Part shown: in pieces, positions 39,396 to 48,070 of the stretch
Position numbering within the stretch: the stretch's first letter is position 1
Layout: every line of letters begins with the position of its first letter
From: Oscillospiraceae bacterium
GTDB taxonomy: Bacteria; Bacillota; Clostridia; Oscillospirales; Oscillospiraceae
Length of the DNA stretch: 64,000 nt
Assembly: GCA_015068225.1 (NCBI GenBank)
Contig: SVKX01000003.1
Span: 62,001-126,000 of the forward strand
Direction: 5' to 3'
The notes under the pieces: model-generated
What the model was told of the DNA's origin: nothing
Database searches by the model: none
The model's input: the letters and a program-made list of their open reading frames with translations, nothing else
Program-made: the position numbers and the translations under genes

Positions 39396-40136
39396 TTACT
39401 CCTGAACAAAGCGGGGCATGGGCCGGAGACTGCACAGGTCTGTAAACATCCAGATACCCATGGAAAGATAAAATAAGGGCATATCCGACCAGGGCAGACA
39501 TACGATGCAGAAGAATCCGGAGAGAAGATGGAACACCGTGTGCATCTGCCGATTGCCGGAATTGGCGCAAAAGGCGGCGCTGTGATAGCAGGCCATGGTC
39601 AGGCTGACCGAGGCAAACAGAGCGAAGCAGTAGTCCTGAATCTGGGGATCTGCGCTCCATGCCCGATACAGGCAGACCATGTGCAGGATCATATACACGC
39701 AAAGCACGCCGGGAAACAGTACCGTCGGGTGCATCCCCTTGTATCGGCAGTTGGCAAGAAACAGCAGCACCAGTGCGCCAAGCAGAGCCACAATGCCGGT
39801 GAATACCACCAAAGCATCTCTGCCGGAGAAAAGCTGGGTCAGTGCAGTTGCCAACATACCGCCGGCAGCCACGGCCGCACCGGCAGCACCGATGAGAGAG
39901 GGGGGAAAATTAAAACTGTATTTTGCCGCCTGCTTCAGACGCAGGGTGCCAAGGAGAACCGCCGCCACAGCAGCCAGCGTCAGCAGCCAGATCAGAATAT
40001 GGCCGGCGTGATTCGGGGCCAGAAGACCCTTTTCGTCCAGACCTGTGGCATAAAGCCAGACCCGCACCAGCGCCCCCAGCACAGCAGTGCCGAGAACCAG
40101 CCACGGCAGGTTGGCTGTCTTAAGCAGTTTGTTCAT
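39396..40136 (-). CDS. Hypothetical multi-pass membrane protein
   Basis: The 246-aa protein has about seven hydrophobic helices beginning at LPWLVLGTAVLGALV (residues 9-23), with few conserved polar residues. No family is recognised. The ATG at 40136 follows TCGGAGG; an in-frame upstream extension overlaps the DUF1624 gene and was rejected. It sits between DUF1624 and cca. Confidence 0.7.
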   Translation of the reverse strand: MNKLLKTANLPWLVLGTAVLGALVRVWLYATGLDEKGLLAPNHAGHILIWLLTLAAVAAVLLGTLRLKQAAKYSFNFPPSLIGAAGAAVAAGGMLATALTQLFSGRDALVVFTGIVALLGALVLLFLANCRYKGMHPTVLFPGVLCVYMILHMVCLYRAWSADPQIQDYCFALFASVSLTMACYHSAAFCANSGNRQMHTVFHLLSGFFCIVCLPWSDMPLFYLSMGIWMFTDLCSLRPMPRFVQE

Positions 40137-40153
40137 AGAAACCTCCGAAAGGA

Positions 40154-40867
40154 TTATTTGGTAAGCATAATCAGATAAAAAATGCCGCTGAGCACAGGCT
40201 GATGGAGCAAATAGATCCAAAGAGAGTGCTTTCCGCAAAGCAGGAAGAACCGGATGGGCGGATTTTGGGTATTGACCCGGGGCAGCAGGGTTTCTTTTTT
40301 GCGGTAGAGGGTCTTGCCCAACACCGCGCCCATCAGGAAAAAGCCCAGATTGGGAAGCAGAGGGAAGTAATCAGAAGAGACAAAGCCCTGATGGGGAAGT
40401 CCGAGGACCGTAAACCAGGGGTGATCTGCCGGTGGCAGTGTTTGCAGATAGAAGCCTCCCGCGATCAAGGCGATGCCCAGCGCCGCCAGCGCCCACACAG
40501 GCAGCCTTTTCACAAGAGGCCACAGCAGCATACATACGCCCAGACAGTGCAAAATGCCAAAGTAAATAATAATGCCTTTGCCGGAAAAGTTCAGAAAATA
40601 CATGCCCGCAGTGACAGCGGAGCAGATCATACCGCAGAAGAATACGATCAGACCCCGGCGGACAGACCGGCGGCCCAGAGTGACGCAGATGCCGCTGATC
40701 AGCAGAAACAGCACGCCGCCCCATTCCTGAGCGAGGGTGTATAGTACCGGTGGCTGCCAGTCCACCAGTGCGTACAGCACCATCAGATCATAGAGCAGAT
40801 GGACAACTACCATACCCAGTATGCAAATACCTCGCAGGACATCCAGCTCCCAGATGCGTTTGTTCAT
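40154..40867 (-). CDS. DUF1624 (heparan-alpha-glucosaminide N-acetyltransferase-like) membrane protein
   Basis: The 237-aa protein has about seven membrane helices. It starts with the acyltransferase-like signature ELDVLRGICILGMVVVHL and contains LLISGICVTLG, YFGILHCLGV and HSLWIYLLHQP, as expected of DUF1624 proteins, which transfer acyl groups across the membrane. Its start overlaps the end of the acyl-CoA ligase gene by 4 bp, so an acyl-CoA-dependent partner role is attractive but unproven. Confidence 0.85.
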   Translation of the reverse strand: MNKRIWELDVLRGICILGMVVVHLLYDLMVLYALVDWQPPVLYTLAQEWGGVLFLLISGICVTLGRRSVRRGLIVFFCGMICSAVTAGMYFLNFSGKGIIIYFGILHCLGVCMLLWPLVKRLPVWALAALGIALIAGGFYLQTLPPADHPWFTVLGLPHQGFVSSDYFPLLPNLGFFLMGAVLGKTLYRKKETLLPRVNTQNPPIRFFLLCGKHSLWIYLLHQPVLSGIFYLIMLTK

Positions 40868-42582
40868 TGGCTTTCTCCTTTCTCTGCCGCGGCTTCCTCC
40901 TCCAGCACCCGGTAGGCAACCTTGCCCACCAGAGTTTTGGGAAGCTCGGTTCGAAATTCCATTTGACGGGGCAGAGCATATTTGGCAATGCGCTGGGCGC
41001 AGTAGGCGAGCAGCTCCTGCTTCAGGGCATCATCAGGTGCGATGCCCGGCATAGGCACCACATAGGCCCTGATCTTCTGGCCGCGATAGGCATCCTTGAC
41101 ACCAATGACACAGGAAAGAAGTACTTTTTCATGCCCGTCGATAATATTCTCCAGCTGAGAGGGGTAGACATTGTAGCCGGAGGTAATGATCATCCGCTTG
41201 ATTCGCTGACGGAAATAAACAAAGCCGTCTGCATCCATATGCCCCAGATCGCCGGTGTGCAGCCAGATGCGGCCGTCACTGTGGGTGCGCAGGGTCTGGG
41301 CAGTTTCCTCCGGATTATCCATATAGCCCAGCATCACAGTGGGGCCGCAGACGCAGATCTCACCGTCGGTATTGGGCGGGCATTCCTCCGTTGTGCCGGG
41401 GGTGACGATCTTGTAAAATGTGTCGGGGAAGGGAACGCCGATAGAGCCTGTCCGGGCATAGGCCTTGGGCGTCAGGCAGGAAGCGGTGACACACTCGGTG
41501 GTGCCGTAGCCCTCCCGGATCTGTTCGGAGCAGTTATGGGCTTTCAGGAAAGCGTCTACCTTCCGTTTCAGCTCCGCAGACAAAGAGTCGCCGCCGGAAA
41601 AAATACCCTTCAAAAAGCTCAGGTCCACGCCGTCCAGATCCTCTGCCCGCAGCAGCGCCTCAAAAAGGGTGGGCACTCCGGGGATCAGATTGGGCTTTTG
41701 TTTTTTCAGGGTATCGGCGTAGATCTTAACGCTGAACTGGGGCACTAAAATGCAGGATGCGCCGCCGATAAGGGCAGTGTGAATGCCGATGCCAAGGCCA
41801 AAGCCGTGGAAAATCGGCATAATGGACAGCATTTTCATACCTGCGACACTGCCATAGCCGGAGGCGGCAATGGTCTGCAGGCCCAAAGCGTTAAAATTCC
41901 GGTTGGAAAGCTGGATGCCCTTGGCATAGCCTGTGGTGCCGCCGGAGTAGAGGATTGCGGCGCAGTCATTGCTTTTCCCCTCGTCGACAGGCAATTCCGA
42001 AATGTCCTCGCCTGCTGCCAAAACCTGCTTCCATAGGGTGTAGCCGGCTTTGGGCAGGGGATGCTTGCCGCTTTTGGTGTGGGGATAAAGAAGATTCAGG
42101 GGGAAGGGCAGCTCGTCGGCGATCTTTGCGATCAAAATATTTGTGGGATTTTCCAGCTCCGGCAAGATCCCGGCTACCTTATGGTAAAACTGATCCAGAG
42201 TCAAAATGGCCTTGGATTTTGAAACATTCAGATAAAAGGCGATCTCCTTGGCGGCGGACAGGGGATGGATCATATTGGGAATGGCGCCAAGGCGGTTCAG
42301 GGCATAAAAACAGTCCAGCGCCTGAGGGGTGTTGGGCATGCAGATGGTCACCCGGTCACCCTTGCGGATGCCCATAGCCAAAAGACCCCGGGCAGCAGCA
42401 TCGATCCGCCGGATAAAAGCGGAATAGGAGGTCTTTTTGCCCATAAAAATGTAGGCAGTGCTTTTGGGATACTGCTGCGCGGTATCGAAAAGCATCTGGT
42501 ACATGGTCTTTTCGGGATACTCCAAAGTGGCAGGGGTATTTTCATAAAAGGCCAGCCAGGGAGCCTTGGCGGATAAACCCAT
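40864..42582 (-). CDS. AMP-forming long-chain acyl-CoA ligase (ANL family)
   Basis: The 572-aa enzyme activates a carboxylic acid to an acyl-CoA. Motifs are the P-loop YSGGTTGYAKG (near 214), YGTTE (near 372), HTGDLGHMDADG and the C-terminal catalytic lysine region LPKTLVGKVAYR. The LPKT-x-x-GK ending fits fatty acyl-CoA synthetases. It heads the train ligase-DUF1624-membrane protein-cca-SDR-MBL. Possible -10 boxes occur at about 42630-42660 on the minus strand but no unique promoter could be picked. Confidence 0.9.
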   Translation of the reverse strand: MGLSAKAPWLAFYENTPATLEYPEKTMYQMLFDTAQQYPKSTAYIFMGKKTSYSAFIRRIDAAARGLLAMGIRKGDRVTICMPNTPQALDCFYALNRLGAIPNMIHPLSAAKEIAFYLNVSKSKAILTLDQFYHKVAGILPELENPTNILIAKIADELPFPLNLLYPHTKSGKHPLPKAGYTLWKQVLAAGEDISELPVDEGKSNDCAAILYSGGTTGYAKGIQLSNRNFNALGLQTIAASGYGSVAGMKMLSIMPIFHGFGLGIGIHTALIGGASCILVPQFSVKIYADTLKKQKPNLIPGVPTLFEALLRAEDLDGVDLSFLKGIFSGGDSLSAELKRKVDAFLKAHNCSEQIREGYGTTECVTASCLTPKAYARTGSIGVPFPDTFYKIVTPGTTEECPPNTDGEICVCGPTVMLGYMDNPEETAQTLRTHSDGRIWLHTGDLGHMDADGFVYFRQRIKRMIITSGYNVYPSQLENIIDGHEKVLLSCVIGVKDAYRGQKIRAYVVPMPGIAPDDALKQELLAYCAQRIAKYALPRQMEFRTELPKTLVGKVAYRVLEEEAAAEKGESQ

Positions 42583-42705
42583 AACAAGCGGTTCCTTTCC
42601 GGAAAATGATGAAATACATACAGATAAGTATAATACCTTATTATATCAGCCCAAATCAACAATTTCTACCCCTATTGGAAAAAACTCTTTGTTTACAATT
42701 CATCC

Positions 42706-42734
42706 TTGTTTCCTTGGAAAAAAAGAAGTATAAT
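42706..42734 (+). promoter_or_regulatory. Promoter of the plsC-like gene
   Basis: TTGTTT - 17 nt - TATAAT, 34 bp before the ATG. Confidence 0.65.
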
Positions 42735-42768
42735 ATAAGAAATTTGTGCCTTTGGAGGAAAAAACCTT

Positions 42769-43602
42769 ATGGTATTGGGAGGGATCGCCGTCCTGTCTGC
42801 CGGAATCGCGGCGGCCGTATGCGCCCTGACCGGCGCTTTTTCAGGGCTTGGCTGGCTTTGGATCCTGCCGGTTAGCTTTGTGGTTGGATTCCTGGCGCTG
42901 GCAGCTGTGGTATTCTTGTTCTTGTGGATCATGTGCGCCCGGGTAGATCTGAGCAAGCCTCAGACCAAGGACAGCAGGTTCTATCGGGGACTGATCTATC
43001 AGTGCGTGGATGTGGTGCTGCCCATTCTGCAGATGCGTGTTCATACCCGCGGCCTGGAAAAGACCCCCCGGGACGGCCGGTTCCTGCTGGTATGCAACCA
43101 TATCCATGATCTGGATCCGGTGACCCTTCTGGGATTCTTCCGGAAAAGCCAGCTGGCTTTTATCACCAAGCGGGAAAATATGAGCATGTTCCTGGTGGGC
43201 AAGCTGATGCATAAAATCCTTTGCCAGCCCCTGAACCGGGAAAATGACAGAGAAGCCCTGAAGACCATCATTAAGTGTGTGGAGCTGATCAAAGAGGATA
43301 TGGCATCTGTTGCGGTGTTCCCTGAGGGATACACCAGCCGGGACGGTTTGTTCCATCATTTTCGCAGCGGCGTGTTCAAGATCGCCCAGAAAACGAAGGT
43401 GCCCATTGTGGTCTGCACCATTCAAAATACCAATAAGGTGTTTCACAATGCCCTGCGGCTGAAAGCTACAGATGTCCACCTGCACCTGGTGGAGGTGCTC
43501 CAGCCCGACGATTACGAGGGCCTGACCACTGTCCAGATCGGCGAAAGGATCCATAAGCGGATGGCCGACGATCTGGGCCCGGAGCTGGTGGCGGCGGAAT
43601 AA
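42769..43602 (+). CDS. 1-acyl-sn-glycerol-3-phosphate acyltransferase (PlsC-like)
   Basis: The 277-aa membrane-bound acyltransferase has two N-terminal membrane helices (about 2-25 and 28-55). The active-site motif NHIHDLD (H-x4-D) is near residue 109, the FPEGYTSRDG motif near 184 and PIVVCTI near 215. The serine-poor variant of the NHxSxxD box is unusual but keeps H and D. RBS TTGGAGG. It makes phosphatidic acid in phospholipid synthesis. The acyl-CoA ligase is divergently encoded next to it. Confidence 0.88.
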   Translation: MVLGGIAVLSAGIAAAVCALTGAFSGLGWLWILPVSFVVGFLALAAVVFLFLWIMCARVDLSKPQTKDSRFYRGLIYQCVDVVLPILQMRVHTRGLEKTPRDGRFLLVCNHIHDLDPVTLLGFFRKSQLAFITKRENMSMFLVGKLMHKILCQPLNRENDREALKTIIKCVELIKEDMASVAVFPEGYTSRDGLFHHFRSGVFKIAQKTKVPIVVCTIQNTNKVFHNALRLKATDVHLHLVEVLQPDDYEGLTTVQIGERIHKRMADDLGPELVAAE

Positions 43603-43618
43603 ATTTCCCCGTGGCTAC

Positions 43619-43647
43619 TTGATTTGCATCCCGATCCCCTGTATAAT
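43619..43647 (+). promoter_or_regulatory. Promoter of glyS
   Basis: TTGATT - 17 nt - TATAAT, 44 bp before the start codon. The leader is too short for a T-box. Confidence 0.7.
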
Positions 43648-43691
43648 AAACCGGACAATGAAAAAATACCCCAATTTTGGAGGATATACAC

Positions 43692-45119
43692 ATGAAAAAC
43701 AGCGAAAAGACACTGGATATGATCGTAAACCTGTGCAAGAACCGTGGCTATGTCTACGCCGGCTCCGAGATCTACGGCGGTCTTGCCAACTCCTGGGACT
43801 ACGGCCCTCTGGGTGTGGAGTTCAAGAACAATGTGAAAAAGGCATGGCTGAAAAAGTTCGTTCAGGAATCCGACTACAATGTGGGTCTGGATGCCGCCAT
43901 CATCATGAACCCCCAGACCTGGGTCACCACCGGCCATGTGGGCAGCTTTTCTGACCCGCTGGTAGACTGCAAGGGCTGCGGCGCCCGTCAGCGCGCTGAC
44001 CAGCTGATCGCTGCTTCCGAAAGCGGCAAGGCAGTGAATGTGGATGCCATGAACACCGACCAGATGAATGATTTCATTGCCGACCATGAGGATGTGGTCT
44101 GCCCCAACTGCGGCAAGCATCACTTCACCTCTATCCGCAATTTCAACCTGATGTTCCAGACCAAGATCGGCGTTACCGAGGACTCATCCTCCATCGCCTA
44201 CCTCCGGCCTGAGACCGCACAGGGCATTTTCGTTAACTTTGCAAACATTCAGCGTACCACCCGTAAGAAGCTGCCCTTCGGCGTCTGTCAGGTAGGTAAG
44301 GCTTTCCGTAACGAGATCACCCCCGGCAACTTCACTTTCCGTACCCGGGAATTTGAGCAGATGGAGTGTGAGTTCTTCTGCCAGCCCGGTACCGATCTGG
44401 AGTGGTTTGCCTACTGGAAGGATTTCTGCAAGAACTGGCTGCTGAGCCTTGGCATCAAGGAAGATTCTCTGCGCCTGCGGGATCATGATCCGGCAGAGCT
44501 GGCCTTCTATTCCAGAGCTACCACCGATATCGAGTACCAGTTCCCCTTCGGCTCCGGCTGGGGCGAGCTGTGGGGCATTGCCGACCGTACCGATTACGAT
44601 CTGGGCCGCCATCAGGAGGCTTCCGGCAAGGGTCTGGAGTACTACGATCAGGAGCGCAATGAGCACTACATCCCCTATGTCATTGAGCCGAGCCTGGGCT
44701 GCGACCGTGTGGCGCTGGCCTTCCTGTGCGAGGCTTATGACGAAGAGGTGGTCGGTCAGGATAAGAACGGCAAGGACGATGTCCGCACCGTGCTGCACCT
44801 GCATCCTGCTCTTGCCCCCTTCAAGGCAGCCATCCTGCCCCTTTCCAAGAAGCTCAGCCCCAAGGCAGAGGAGATCTACAAGGAGCTGAAGAAGGACTTC
44901 ATGGTGGACTTTGACGATGCCGGTTCCATCGGTAAGCGTTACCGCCGGGAGGACGAGATCGGCACACCTCTGTGCATCACTGTGGACTTCCAGACCGTGG
45001 GCGACGAGAATACCCCTGCTGACGACTGCGTCACCGTCCGTGACCGGGATACCATGGAGCAGGTCCGCATCCCCATTTCCCAGCTGAAGGCATATATCGA
45101 AGAAAAGTGCAGATTCTAA
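43692..45119 (+). CDS. glyS: Glycyl-tRNA synthetase, single-chain alpha2 type
   Basis: The 475-aa class II synthetase is of the homodimeric type, not the alpha/beta GlyQ-GlyS pair. It begins with the motif 1 region [19 protein letters not shown]. Insert cysteines CKGCGAR and CPNCGKHH probably hold zinc. Motif 2 is [11 protein letters not shown], and motif 3 is [14 protein letters not shown]. An anticodon-binding domain completes the C-terminus. The ATG at 43692 has a TTGGAGG site; an upstream ATG at 43677 would sit too close to it. Highly biased codons suggest strong expression. Confidence 0.97.
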   Translation: MKNSEKTLDMIVNLCKNRGYVYAGSEIYGGLANSWDYGPLGVEFKNNVKKAWLKKFVQESDYNVGLDAAIIMNPQTWVTTGHVGSFSDPLVDCKGCGARQRADQLIAASESGKAVNVDAMNTDQMNDFIADHEDVVCPNCGKHHFTSIRNFNLMFQTKIGVTEDSSSIAYLRPETAQGIFVNFANIQRTTRKKLPFGVCQVGKAFRNEITPGNFTFRTREFEQMECEFFCQPGTDLEWFAYWKDFCKNWLLSLGIKEDSLRLRDHDPAELAFYSRATTDIEYQFPFGSGWGELWGIADRTDYDLGRHQEASGKGLEYYDQERNEHYIPYVIEPSLGCDRVALAFLCEAYDEEVVGQDKNGKDDVRTVLHLHPALAPFKAAILPLSKKLSPKAEEIYKELKKDFMVDFDDAGSIGKRYRREDEIGTPLCITVDFQTVGDENTPADDCVTVRDRDTMEQVRIPISQLKAYIEEKCRF

Positions 45120-45127
45120 AAAACCAT

Positions 45128-45157
45128 CCCCGGAGCATTTGCTCCGGGGACCTTTTG
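45128..45157 (+). terminator. Terminator of glyS
   Basis: CCCCGGAGC and GCTCCGGGG form a 9-bp stem followed by ACCTTTTG. The rhamnosidase gene ends right next to it on the other strand. Confidence 0.8.
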
Positions 45158-47446
45158 TCAATAAGGGAAAATAAATTGCTGGCTGCCAGTTTTTAAGGGG
45201 ATCGTCTTGCCGGCAAAGGAAAGCTCCCCGTGGGCGACAGGCGGCAGATCAACAGTAATGAGAATCTGACCGTCTTTTTTCTCCCACCGGACAAAAACTG
45301 ATTCCGCTCCAAAGGAATAGGAGGCTTGAGCAAAGCAGATGCCTTTCGGAATCAGTGGGCAGATCCGCACATGGTGGATATCGTCCATATGGGGATTGAT
45401 GCAAAGTCCTGCCAGTTTTTCGATGAACAGGTGGATAATATCGCCGTAAAAATGATGATTCTGAGATTCCTGTATTCCGTTGGGAATCAGGCTTTCAAAC
45501 AGAGCCGTGCCGCCCAGCCGGATCATATTGCCATAGGAGGGGGCATCCTCCCGGGTGATCATCTTCAGGGCCAAATCTCCGTCGCCGCCCAGAAACAGGG
45601 CGTGGAAAATATGCCGCAGGCCCACCATGCCGCAGTCAATAAACCCGTCTTTTTCCTGAATGAATTCCAGCAGCCGGGCGTAGGCGGCATCCTTTTCGCC
45701 GGCTTCAAACAGGCCCATTTCCAGTGCCACAGCCTGGGAGGTCTGGCAGCTGCCGGCGGCGGTGGCGGCGGCAGAGTCAATCAGGTGAGCACGGATAGCG
45801 CTGCGCAGCTCGCCGGCCAGCTGCAGGGCGTATTCTTTCGCGTCCGTCATGCCGATGACATCGAATAAAAAGGCGCTGCGGATAGCCGTCTGATAAATCT
45901 GCGTGCTGTCAGTAAATTCCAGCGGCGAGGAAATGTTTATATTCCCGCTCCCCGGCTGGCACCAGTCTCCCAGCCCGCAGGCGATCAGCCCCCGGCTGTC
46001 CCGCTTGGCGGCGATGTAATGCAGGTAGCGCAGGATCATAGGAGCATTTTCCCGGATGATGTCCGTCCGGCCGTCAAACCGGTAGCAGTAATAGGGCAGA
46101 TTCACAATGGCGCTGTCCCATACCGGACCGCTGCCCCATGCATAGCCCCAGCCGCAGGTGGGAATGATGGCAGGGACCTGTCCGCTTTCCAGCTGGGCGG
46201 ATTGGACATTTTCCAGCCAGACCCGGAAATTTTCCGAACAGGCAAAGCTCATCAGCATTTGGCAGGCGGAGACAGATATGTCGCCGGTCCAGCCGTTTTT
46301 CTCCCGCTGGGGACAGTCAGTGGGGAAGTGGTGGAAATTGGAAAGATCCGCCTGAATGGCCATATCATACAGCTGATTGACCACCGGATCCGAGCAGGAA
46401 AAATCAGAACGCTTGTCAAACTGACTGTTGAAAACAAGAAAAGTCAGCAGATCCTCTGTCGCCTGATCGTCGTCGATGCCCTCCACCAACACATACCGGA
46501 AACCGTGGTAGGTGAAGGGAGGCACAAAGATCTCCTCCTCACCGCCTTTCAGGATATAGGTGTCCGCCTGAAACAGGGGCAGAAAGGCCTCATGGTTGGG
46601 CTTGATGGTATAAATGCTGTTCATATTGAATTTGCCGTTCCGCAGGGCTTCCCCATGGCGCAGGGTGATCCGCTGGCCGGCCCGTCCTTTGATCTTCAGC
46701 CGGCAGACACCGGCGCCGGCGCAGCCAAAATCATAGACCCAGCCGGATTTTACATAGGTAAAGGGGAAGGGGGTGCGGTCATTGTCGTGGAAATAATAAA
46801 AATCTTCCTGCTTTTCTATGGAGACCGGGGACAATTCCTGCCGGGTCAGAATCGGTGCGGCGGTGGAGCGGGTAATTTTGCCCAGGGGCTTTTCGGCAAG
46901 GCGGGCATTTTCCCAGCATGCATCGTCAAATTCCGGAGAGGAGAATCCGGAAATCTCCATTCTGGCATCATAGATAGTGCCGAAGCGGTACATATCGTAG
47001 AGAATGGGGGAGGAATGAACCTTGAAGCTTTCGTCGCTTTCCAGCGTGAAGCGCTGTTTCTGCCCCACTGCCTCCATAGTGAGAGCCATGACCAGCGGCG
47101 CCCGGTGAGGGAAGACATTAAAATCCCAGTTGGTGGTGTCCTGATTGGCAAACCCGTTGCCCAGAATCACTGCGATGGCGTTTTTTTCTGTTGTCAGATA
47201 AGGGGCTACGTCGTAAATATCATAGTAAAGCCGCTGGGCAGGATTGCTGAAATAGGGGCTAAGAAAGCCGCGGGTAATGTTTTTTCCGTTGATATACAGC
47301 TCGTACAGGCCACTGACGCAGATGGAAAGACTGGCGGTATCAGGCAAAAAAGGAAGGTCAAAGGACTTGCGCAGAATGGGGGCGGGGACAGAGCTTTCCA
47401 GAGTGCAATAGGTATCCGTTCCCCGGATAAAAACGCGAGGCTCCAT
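45158..47446 (-). CDS. Alpha-L-rhamnosidase-like glycoside hydrolase (GH78)
   Basis: The 762-aa protein has no signal peptide and probably acts on imported rhamnosides. N-terminal beta domains (LYELYINGKNITRGFLSPY, FNPAQRLYYD-type Bac_rhamnosid_N pattern) precede a (alpha/alpha)6 barrel. The barrel has the GH78 stretch FPTDCPQREKNGWTGD, the acidic residues of which act in catalysis, then CGLGDW and SYGNMIRLGGTALFE. A C-terminal beta domain ends the protein. The ATG at 47446 was chosen; an apparent 84-residue extension is only the antisense of the tRNA gene. No ABC transporter or regulator is adjacent. Confidence 0.9.
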   Translation of the reverse strand: MEPRVFIRGTDTYCTLESSVPAPILRKSFDLPFLPDTASLSICVSGLYELYINGKNITRGFLSPYFSNPAQRLYYDIYDVAPYLTTEKNAIAVILGNGFANQDTTNWDFNVFPHRAPLVMALTMEAVGQKQRFTLESDESFKVHSSPILYDMYRFGTIYDARMEISGFSSPEFDDACWENARLAEKPLGKITRSTAAPILTRQELSPVSIEKQEDFYYFHDNDRTPFPFTYVKSGWVYDFGCAGAGVCRLKIKGRAGQRITLRHGEALRNGKFNMNSIYTIKPNHEAFLPLFQADTYILKGGEEEIFVPPFTYHGFRYVLVEGIDDDQATEDLLTFLVFNSQFDKRSDFSCSDPVVNQLYDMAIQADLSNFHHFPTDCPQREKNGWTGDISVSACQMLMSFACSENFRVWLENVQSAQLESGQVPAIIPTCGWGYAWGSGPVWDSAIVNLPYYCYRFDGRTDIIRENAPMILRYLHYIAAKRDSRGLIACGLGDWCQPGSGNINISSPLEFTDSTQIYQTAIRSAFLFDVIGMTDAKEYALQLAGELRSAIRAHLIDSAAATAAGSCQTSQAVALEMGLFEAGEKDAAYARLLEFIQEKDGFIDCGMVGLRHIFHALFLGGDGDLALKMITREDAPSYGNMIRLGGTALFESLIPNGIQESQNHHFYGDIIHLFIEKLAGLCINPHMDDIHHVRICPLIPKGICFAQASYSFGAESVFVRWEKKDGQILITVDLPPVAHGELSFAGKTIPLKTGSQQFIFPY

Positions 47447-47486
47447 AGCAGACACGATCCTTTCCCATAATGTAAGGTTTGGTAAA

Positions 47487-47514
47487 ATTATACCGCTGAT
47501 ACAGAAAAAAGCAA
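47487..47514 (-). promoter_or_regulatory. Promoter of the GH78 gene
   Basis: TTGCTT - 16 nt - TATAAT on the minus strand, 40 bp before the start codon. Confidence 0.6.
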
Positions 47515-47568
47515 GCCCTTTCAGGGGCAAACCGGCATGCTGTGACATAAGAAGACAGAAAATACTCC

Positions 47569-47597
47569 TTGACAAGATCCTGAAGATGTGGTAATAT
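47569..47597 (+). promoter_or_regulatory. Promoter of tRNA-fMet
   Basis: TTGACA - 17 nt - TAATAT, 28 bp upstream of the tRNA 5' end. Confidence 0.8.
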
Positions 47598-47625
47598 AAC
47601 CGGGCACAAAAGGTGCGCTGCATAT

Positions 47626-47701
47626 CGCGGGATAGAGCAGTTGGAAGCTCGTCGGGCTCATAACCCGGAGGTCGGAGGTTCGAGTCCTCCTCCCGCAACC
47701 A
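47626..47701 (+). tRNA. Initiator tRNA-Met (CAT)
   Basis: The cloverleaf has acceptor CGCGGG/CCCGCA, D arm GAGC/GCTC, anticodon arm CGGGCTCATAACCCG with anticodon CAT, T arm GGAGG-TTCGAGT-CCTCC, discriminator A and an encoded CCA. The unpaired C1-A72 and the three G-C pairs in the anticodon stem are initiator hallmarks. Confidence 0.95.
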
Positions 47702-47742
47702 GAAAAGGAAAAGTCATCCCAAAGGGATGGCTTTTTTCTTTT
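47680..47742 (+). repeat. tRNA 3' end plus terminator, repeat copy A
   Basis: From the T loop of the tRNA through the encoded CCA and the terminator (AGTCATCCC-AAA-GGGATGGCT, then TTTTTTC). The first 41 bp are identical to copy B at 47858, and the rest nearly so. Confidence 0.88.
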
Positions 47743-47857
47743 CTTAGTGGAAAGAAAGAGGACGCGAACCCATCTAAATGCAACGCGAATGAGCGTTGCC
47801 CGCGATGGCTCGACGGAGCGGAACAATTATTTTGCTCCTATGGGAGCAAAATGCAAG
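47743..47857. repeat. Hairpin-rich spacer between tRNA-tail repeats
   Basis: It contains GCAACGC-N6-GCGTTGC (47780-47799) and ATTTTGCTCC-TAT-GGGAGCAAAAT just before copy B. No promoter or ORF was found. Confidence 0.6.
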
Positions 47858-47920
47858 TCGAGTCCTCCTCCCGCAACCAGAAAAGGAAAAGTCATCCCCA
47901 ACGGGATGGCTTTTTTCTTT
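47858..47920 (+). repeat. Duplicated tRNA 3' end plus terminator, repeat copy B
   Basis: Starts TCGAGTCCTCCTCCCGCAACC and continues with the same terminator as copy A (loop slightly altered). No tRNA body precedes it. The offset from copy A is 178 bp. Confidence 0.88.
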
Positions 47921-47993
47921 GATTACAGATGTTTCAGCGATCGCTCAAAGCAATAGAAGCAGTTTTAAGATTTTCTTTTCGGATGCAAACCCA

Positions 47994-48022
47994 TTGAATT
48001 GGCGGGAAGAATATGGTAATAT
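47994..48022 (+). promoter_or_regulatory. Promoter of the glycosyltransferase operon
   Basis: TTGAAT - 17 nt - TAATAT, 48 bp before the ATG at 48071. Confidence 0.65.
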
Positions 48023-48070
48023 TGTGCTGGAAACAATAAAAAGGCCATGGCAAATGTGGAGGTGCAGGAT

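Noticed and set aside
43603..43691. Glycine T-box leader before glyS
   Set aside because: The leader is under 50 nt after the -10 box, far too short for a T-box, and no T-box sequence is present.
47447..47698. 84-residue N-terminal extension of the GH78 protein, containing SNLRPPGYEPDELP
   Set aside because: This is the antisense translation of the initiator tRNA gene. The promoter at 47487-47514 lies inside the supposed extension.
47626..47920. Prophage or genomic island attachment pair at the tRNA
   Set aside because: Only 178 bp separate the repeats and no integrase or cargo is present, so an intact island is excluded. A scar remains possible and is reported as such.
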